Source: Lachnospiraceae bacterium
GTDB taxonomy: Bacteria; Bacillota; Clostridia; Lachnospirales; Lachnospiraceae
Assembly: GCA_013316825.1 (NCBI GenBank)
Contig: WSLY01000002.1
Coordinates: 124,001-188,000 of the forward strand
Length of the DNA stretch: 64,000 nt
Direction of reading: 5' to 3'
This document shows, piece by piece, positions 59,000 to 64,000 of this stretch. Within the stretch, counting starts at the first letter, position 1. Each line of letters begins with the position of its first letter. The position numbers were made by a program, and so were the translations under genes. The notes beneath the pieces are model-generated. The model saw only the letters and a program-made list of their open reading frames with translations. It was not told the origin of the DNA and did no database searches.

Positions 59000-60727
59000 T
59001 CATTTCAGCCTGTACAGCCAGATTTTATAATAGCTGTTTTCCGTTTCAAAGCAATCCAAAAATTCCAGACCTATTTTTTCTGCGTTCAAAATTTCCAAAC
59101 CGGAAAACAAATACTCGCAGCCCATTTCCTTTGCCTGATTTACGTCCATGGAAAAATCCTCCAGCACAAGACCGCTGTTTTTCCCTATGTAATGGTTTCC
59201 CGCAAGCTGTGCCGCAAAAAGATAGCACCGGTTGCCCCAGTTATCAAAATAGCCTCTTAGGTACTCGCTTTTTGCCAGCTCATCTTCCATGATTTTGCGA
59301 AATTGATGTTTATAGTTTACATCATAATTGTTGGAATAGCCATCGAGACAAAAGAATCCATTGTACAAGGCTGCCGCCGGGTCAACCCCAAGACTTAAGC
59401 ATCGGTAAGTTTCCTTGTCCCTGCCAATATAAGCATCGATGGCAGCATACACTTCCTCGTTGTAAAACCGCTCCCACGTCACGGCATTGGAATTTGCCGG
59501 TTTTATCAACTGCCGCATATTTGCCTTGAAAGAGCTGTTCCAAAGAACATAGCCTCCTGTTATCAGGACAAAACAGCCGGCAGCAAGGACTGCCGCCACG
59601 CGATTGCGCCTTGCAATCAGCGCCCACAACAGAAACAACGCCGCCCCGAACACAATGTACCAAAACGCCGGCAGCAGCCAGTAGACTCTGTCAAACTGGG
59701 TATATTTTATCATACCGCCTACACGGTTTCTGATTTCTGCCGCCCACTCTGCCTTATACATGGCGCTAAACAGTATGAGCAAGAAAATAAGGCATACGCC
59801 GCCTGTCAGAACCTGCCACACCCTCTTTTCTTTATCCGTAAGCTTCTTATATAAAACCGCTCCGCACAAGACCGCCAGTCCTATCGGCACAAGCATAAAC
59901 TTCTGCATCCCCCTCGCGTGCATGGCGCCGTCTGTCAACAGCTCCCGCACCGTATCCTGTACAGGAACCGCATTGACTACAATTTCCTCCTTATGGCTGA
60001 CAAATCCCGCCACGCCGCCTCCCAGAACTTGTACGAAAAGCGACAAATTACAGACAAGATAGATGCCTGACAGCAAAAAAAGCCCCGCTGCAAACCAAAG
60101 CATTTCCCGCCTTCTGCCGCCCTTCTTTTGCAAAAGCAGCACTACAAAAGCGGCAGAAAGTATTCCCAGACAGGCAAATCCCACCAGAACCGGCGAAGAC
60201 ATTGCGCCATAAAAAGCCGTCAGCCCCATATTCCGTCCCCTATGCTCCCGCCGGTACAAGCCATAAAAAGCATATAGCAGCATAGGGATTCCCATCACAG
60301 AAAGCCCATAGACCGTATAAAAAGGCGTATAGGCAAAAATCCCGCCAACCACAAAGGCGATTACCTTGTTCCCCGTTATCCGGTTTATACAGGCAAACAT
60401 TCCGCAAAACCCGACAGCGGCAATGAGGACGCCTGCCGTAAAAAGCGCCTGCATGGGCGGCAGGAGACAAAACAGCAGAACCATAAGAGGCGCCGCCATC
60501 TGCAGCCCTTCTTTTCCAATCCCATTCATCAGCTCCGGATAAACCCTGCTGTTGTCAAAAAGGTGCCTTGCATGAAAAATATAAGAAAAAATTTCTCCAT
60601 CCAACTGGTCGTGCGCAATGTACACGCCGCCTTTTCCAAGCAGCAGGCAGGGAAGAAAACCGCCGCATACCACAAGCAGTCCGGCAATCACAAAGTATTT
60701 GGTTTTTATACAGTTTAGCTTCTCCAC
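59000..60727 (-). CDS. Polytopic membrane protein, DUF6044-like, GTG start
   Basis: A 575-residue protein with about twelve hydrophobic segments and a soluble C-terminal part (about 430-575). AHDQLDGEIFSY follows the first helix, an acidic loop typical of this uncharacterised family in glycan loci, where it is suspected to act as a membrane glycosyltransferase. The start is GTG at 60727 with AGG eleven bases upstream, overlapping the GT2 stop by 13 bases. It precedes pseF by 22 bases, so it is probably co-transcribed with the pse genes. Confidence 0.6.
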   Translation of the reverse strand: MEKLNCIKTKYFVIAGLLVVCGGFLPCLLLGKGGVYIAHDQLDGEIFSYIFHARHLFDNSRVYPELMNGIGKEGLQMAAPLMVLLFCLLPPMQALFTAGVLIAAVGFCGMFACINRITGNKVIAFVVGGIFAYTPFYTVYGLSVMGIPMLLYAFYGLYRREHRGRNMGLTAFYGAMSSPVLVGFACLGILSAAFVVLLLQKKGGRRREMLWFAAGLFLLSGIYLVCNLSLFVQVLGGGVAGFVSHKEEIVVNAVPVQDTVRELLTDGAMHARGMQKFMLVPIGLAVLCGAVLYKKLTDKEKRVWQVLTGGVCLIFLLILFSAMYKAEWAAEIRNRVGGMIKYTQFDRVYWLLPAFWYIVFGAALFLLWALIARRNRVAAVLAAGCFVLITGGYVLWNSSFKANMRQLIKPANSNAVTWERFYNEEVYAAIDAYIGRDKETYRCLSLGVDPAAALYNGFFCLDGYSNNYDVNYKHQFRKIMEDELAKSEYLRGYFDNWGNRCYLFAAQLAGNHYIGKNSGLVLEDFSMDVNQAKEMGCEYLFSGLEILNAEKIGLEFLDCFETENSYYKIWLYRLK

Positions 60728-61752
60728 CTTTTTCTTGCCTTTCTATAATAGCGCAGCGCGTAGTAATACAAAAAGAATAATAGTCGTGATTTCATCAAAA
60801 GCCCGACCAGCTTTTGCTCTTCTTTGTTTATTTTCTCCCTGTAATACAGATTCTTTTCAAAATCCGGAAACTGTTCTTTGATTCCCTTTTTCAGTTTCCC
60901 TGCAAAAGCATATTTTTTTCCGCCGGTTCCAACCAGATAGCTAAAAAGAGTATTTATCAAATACAGCTCCGCATATTTAAATTCCAGTTCCACGCGAAAA
61001 GTATCATACAGCCTGTACTGTCTGCTCTTTTCTATCAGCAAATCCATTGCCGTCATACGGTCCAGACAGTTTTGCAGAGAAATACTGTGCACGGTCGATG
61101 TATCATGCTGGTAATAGTAATAGAGAGCCTCCTCCACCCGCTCAAAATGCGTGCAGTGCAGCAGCCAGAGCGGGGACATGCAGTTGTCCTCATAAAAAAT
61201 ATCTTCCGGAAACCATAGCGCATTCTTCACGATAATTTCCCGCCGGTATATTTTTATCACCATGCTGCCCGGCTGCAAAATCAGCAGCTTTTTCTTTTCT
61301 TCGTCCAGCTTTCCCGTCTGCTCTTTTGTGTTGACGACAATATATTTTCCACGCTCCATCGTGTGCGTATGCACCAGACTGTAGTCGCATCCCACCACAT
61401 CCGCACCGGTTTCCACCGCCTTCTTCCACAGCTTTTCATACATATCCGGCGCCGCCCAGTCATCGCTGTCCATCATGCCGATATAAATTCCCCTCGCCGC
61501 TTTGATACCCAGATTCCTTGCCCCTCCCTGATGATGATTTTCTTTGGAGGCAATCACCCGAAGCACTTTGGGATATTGCTTCTCAAAAGTCCGAAGAATC
61601 TCCAGAGAATTATCCGTGGAGGCGTCATCCACCGCAATAATTTCATAGTTTTCCATCGTCTGCCGGAGCAGGGATGTGATACAATATTCTAATTTGTTGT
61701 CCGAAGCCATATTATAAACTGGCACAATAATGCTGATACATGGCTGTTCCAT
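60715..61752 (-). CDS. Glycosyltransferase family 2
   Basis: A 345-residue GT2 with ISIIVPVYNMASDNK, IAVDDASTDNSLEIL, ENHHQGGARNLG and IGMMDSDDWAAPD. The ATG at 61752 has AGGGAG seven bases upstream; the frame is open further to 61920 but that part overlaps the GT4 and has no family pattern. The C-terminal half (about 200-340) is helical. It ends inside the GTG start of the DUF6044-like gene. Confidence 0.87.
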   Translation of the reverse strand: MEQPCISIIVPVYNMASDNKLEYCITSLLRQTMENYEIIAVDDASTDNSLEILRTFEKQYPKVLRVIASKENHHQGGARNLGIKAARGIYIGMMDSDDWAAPDMYEKLWKKAVETGADVVGCDYSLVHTHTMERGKYIVVNTKEQTGKLDEEKKKLLILQPGSMVIKIYRREIIVKNALWFPEDIFYEDNCMSPLWLLHCTHFERVEEALYYYYQHDTSTVHSISLQNCLDRMTAMDLLIEKSRQYRLYDTFRVELEFKYAELYLINTLFSYLVGTGGKKYAFAGKLKKGIKEQFPDFEKNLYYREKINKEEQKLVGLLMKSRLLFFLYYYALRYYRKARKRWRS

Positions 61753-61763
61753 ATAAGTTCTCC

Positions 61764-62963
61764 CTAATCCGGTACGCACCGGTTCAGATGATGATACATC
61801 TTCTTCGGGGCAATCACCGGCGCTCTGCTTAGCACCCCTTTTTCTGCAAATTCCACCCTGCCCAAAAGCAGTCCTTCCAGCAGGGAAAGCAGCTTTCCCG
61901 CCGCCTTTTCCGCATTCCATTCTTCGGCTATGGTACGGTAGGCTTCCCTTCCCAGCCTTTCCATCTCTTCCGGCTCTTTTATTAGTCTGACGATACTGTC
62001 GTAAAACATGTCCATTCTTTTATTGGGATAAACCAATCCGTTTTTATCCGGCTTTAAAAGAAATGGCACCGCTCCAACGGCACAGTTTGCCACTACTGCG
62101 CAGCCGCTGTTCATCGCTTCATTTAAAACTGCGCCCCAGCCCTCTCGATAGTCGCTTGTAAACAGAAAAATATCCGCCTGTTCCATATAACGCCGCACCT
62201 CGTCAGGCTTTTGGAATCCTGCAAACACGGTTTCTTTTGCCACGTTCTTTGCTTCCGCCATGCTTCGCAGCTTTTCATCCAGCTCTCCGCCTCCCACCAT
62301 TGTCAGGGAAACGGCATACCCTTCCTGCTTGAGCCTTGCTGCCGCTTCGACGGCATACTCCGGATGCTTCAGCTCCATAAAACGGCCCGCCCATAAAAGA
62401 GAAACGGTTCCTTTCGCTTCCCTGCGCCTTCTCTTTTTTTGCAGCAGCGCTTCTATATCATATTCCTTCAGCCGTGGGAAATATCCCCACTTGAACATTT
62501 TGTCCGGATACGCCCTGATAATATGAAAGTCGCTTGCCACATAACCGCCGCAACAGAGCAGATACACATTTTTCTTGCGGTAGCGGGTATGGTCGTGATA
62601 TTTTTTGATAAGCCCTCTGGGAGATACGGCTTTCCATTGCCCCTCCCTGTAGAGGCGCTCGCTTAACCGCACGGTCAGCCTGCCCGCCCGAAGCCTGTCC
62701 GCAATCAAGCTCTCATCCTCCACACCGCCAAATAAAACCACGTCACTCTCTGCAATCAGGCGGCGGCATTCCTCCCCCTTTTCATAATACAAAAGAAGGT
62801 AGGGCAGCCCGTTTACGTTTTCGCCCCAGCCCATGCGAATACGCTCTTCTTCCATGGGCTCGGTCTGGACAAAACGATACGCATCGCCCAATTTCCTGTA
62901 CATGGCATCGCAGAAAGGTATCTGATGATGGTTAATATAGTTTGAAACAAAGGTTACTTGCAT
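61764..62963 (-). CDS. Glycosyltransferase family 4
   Basis: A 399-residue GT-B enzyme. The N-terminal VTFVSNYINHHQIPFCDAM is a known opening of capsule GT4s, and later come LLWAGRFMELKHPEYA, VGGGELDEKL and TSDYREGWGAVLNEAMNSG. The ATG at 62963 has AAGG eight bases upstream. The long upstream frame extension (72 residues) would run into the previous GT4 and is rejected. Confidence 0.87.
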   Translation of the reverse strand: MQVTFVSNYINHHQIPFCDAMYRKLGDAYRFVQTEPMEEERIRMGWGENVNGLPYLLLYYEKGEECRRLIAESDVVLFGGVEDESLIADRLRAGRLTVRLSERLYREGQWKAVSPRGLIKKYHDHTRYRKKNVYLLCCGGYVASDFHIIRAYPDKMFKWGYFPRLKEYDIEALLQKKRRRREAKGTVSLLWAGRFMELKHPEYAVEAAARLKQEGYAVSLTMVGGGELDEKLRSMAEAKNVAKETVFAGFQKPDEVRRYMEQADIFLFTSDYREGWGAVLNEAMNSGCAVVANCAVGAVPFLLKPDKNGLVYPNKRMDMFYDSIVRLIKEPEEMERLGREAYRTIAEEWNAEKAAGKLLSLLEGLLLGRVEFAEKGVLSRAPVIAPKKMYHHLNRCVPD

Positions 62964-62979
62964 TTTTTTCGCCTTTCGC

Positions 62980-64000
62980 TCACAGCTTTGCAGCTGCCAT
63001 CTCCTCATAAATTTCCACAAGACGCCTGTAATTTGTATCGGGGTCGTGGGTGACGGCGGCACGTTTTGCTGCGTTTTTTCCGCAGGATAAGGCAAAGGCA
63101 GCGTCTGTGAACATACGGCAGATACAGGACACCAGCGCGTCTTTGTCTCCGAGCGGATACAAAAGTCCTTCTTTTTCATGCTCCAGCATACTGGGGATGC
63201 CGCCCACGGCGGAGCTTACTGTGGGCATACCCAAAAGCATTGCTTCCCCTACGGAATTGGAGGAATTTTCGATGGAGGAGGCGGACAGGTAAACATGGCT
63301 CTTTAAATAGCGCCTGCACATTTCCTCACTGTCTAATTTTCCCAAAAAGACAACGTTCTCTGCAAATCCTCCGTCCTTTATCAGCTTCAGGCAGTATTTG
63401 CCGTAGGAGCCTATCTTGATTTTTTCTTTTAGTGTGCGGTAACGGGTAATTTCATCCCCCGCAACGTATACCTTGGTTTCGGGAAACTTTTTCAAAATAT
63501 CCGGCAGGGCAAGAAGCAAATAGTGGAGTCCCTTTACCGGATAGTTCCCCTGACTTAAAAAAATCGAATAGGTTTCACATTCTGCAGGCTGCCACTTTGG
63601 AGCATAAAACTCGGGACGAAGTGTTTCGTTCATCGGATGATATACCGCCGCAGGCGCAAGCTTTGCAGCCGCCTTTCTGTCCCACGCGGTACGCCCCGTG
63701 ATATGTCCCGCGTTGCGAAGCGCTTCTGTCTCCATTCTGCCCCGTTTTACAAATTTCTTCTGCTGCTGTGCAATATTATCCCATCTTAAGATATCCCTTA
63801 TCAAAAAACGCCTGACCACTGCTTTCGGCAAATCCGCCGTATAAGCATCCGCTATTTTGGAACAAATCCCCTGCACGCCGATAAGAATCCGTTCCTTATC
63901 CTTCACACATCTTGTCATGGCAAGCGCGTGAGGAAATTCCGTGCCAAAAATATGCACCACATCAGGCCGGTACTCCTCAAGAATTGTCATAAGCCGGCTT
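62980..64000 (-). CDS. Glycosyltransferase family 4 (partial, N-terminus off the right edge)
   Basis: At least 340 codons of a GT-B enzyme. PDVVHIFGTEFPHA is the motif normally found about 70-80 residues into such proteins, so the true start lies beyond 64000 even though an in-frame ATG occurs at 63990. Further motifs are LSQGNYPVKGLHYLL, VFLGKLDSEEM and SSIENSSNSVGEAMLLGMP, with an intact donor site. It is 16 bases from the next GT4, so the operon continues to the right. Confidence 0.85.
   Translation of the reverse strand, partial: SRLMTILEEYRPDVVHIFGTEFPHALAMTRCVKDKERILIGVQGICSKIADAYTADLPKAVVRRFLIRDILRWDNIAQQQKKFVKRGRMETEALRNAGHITGRTAWDRKAAAKLAPAAVYHPMNETLRPEFYAPKWQPAECETYSIFLSQGNYPVKGLHYLLLALPDILKKFPETKVYVAGDEITRYRTLKEKIKIGSYGKYCLKLIKDGGFAENVVFLGKLDSEEMCRRYLKSHVYLSASSIENSSNSVGEAMLLGMPTVSSAVGGIPSMLEHEKEGLLYPLGDKDALVSCICRMFTDAAFALSCGKNAAKRAAVTHDPDTNYRRLVEIYEEMAAAKL

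Noticed and set aside
1..64000. Searched by eye for CRISPR arrays, tRNA or rRNA genes, transposases and attachment sites.
   Set aside because: None was seen; the window is almost fully occupied by polysaccharide genes.

Overview
This 64 kb window is almost entirely one surface-polysaccharide (capsule, exopolysaccharide or cell-wall glycan) locus. About 57 genes are packed nearly end to end. All but three (45007-45408, 48900-50423, 50465-51526) lie on the minus strand, so genes are read from high to low coordinates. Strong AGGAGG-type ribosome binding sites, frequent ATGA/TAATG start-stop overlaps, occasional TTG/GTG starts and the gene families point to a low-to-moderate GC Gram-positive anaerobe of the Clostridia, most likely a gut Lachnospiraceae. 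Genus cannot be fixed from this window. Both ends cut through genes. I saw no rRNA, tRNA, CRISPR array, insertion sequence or phage gene.

Layout in transcription order (right to left). 64000-59000: two GT4s, a GT2 and a multi-pass membrane protein. 58977-54352: pseudaminic acid genes pseF, a pseI-pseH fusion, pseG and pseC; pseB is absent. 54293-51514: a membrane glycosyltransferase-like protein and an Und-P-sugar synthase-like GT2. 51526-48900 (plus strand): MBOAT acyltransferase and SGNH-like partner. 48682-43439: SGNH hydrolase, FkbH-like protein, acyl carrier protein, a plus-strand VOC gene, a second MBOAT, and then its SGNH partner (43429-42353). 42281-25910: GT2, Wzy-like polymerase/ligase, WbpM-type 4,6-dehydratase, a WbpV-like 4-reductase and small phosphoglycosyl transferase, GT4s, WbpO-like dehydrogenase, WbpP-like 4-epimerase, formyltransferase, deacetylase and FemAB-like protein. 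25822-13213: membrane protein, GT4s, NodB-like protein, DUF362/ATP-grasp/AsnB trio, GT2s, and an adjacent GT11 fucosyltransferase and GT6 (ABO-like) transferase. 13135-6536: epimerase, GT2s, UDP-GlcNAc 2-epimerase-like protein, Wzx-like flippase. 6436-1: glycosyltransferases, methyltransferase, GtrII-like protein, a Wzm/Wzt ABC exporter and a partial membrane-anchored protein.

How the parts fit (inference). UDP-GlcNAc appears to be turned into UDP-QuiNAc (WbpM plus reductase) for priming. It is also turned into UDP-GalNAcA (WbpP/WbpO), with amidation, deacetylation and N-formylation possible, and into CMP-pseudaminic acid and perhaps UDP-ManNAc. About twenty glycosyltransferases assemble the repeat. 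Wzx/Wzy and ABC export genes are both present, and MBOAT/SGNH/ACP genes would add acyl groups.

At least seven sigma-A-like promoters with 17-bp spacers sit in the few larger gaps. They divide the locus into functional modules. The most interesting signals are the GT11-GT6 pair (possible blood-group-like epitope), the O6-like GalNAcA/formyl/amide/QuiNAc gene set, the PseI-PseH fusion with missing PseB, the AsnB/ATP-grasp/DUF362 trio and the FkbH-ACP-MBOAT acylation module.
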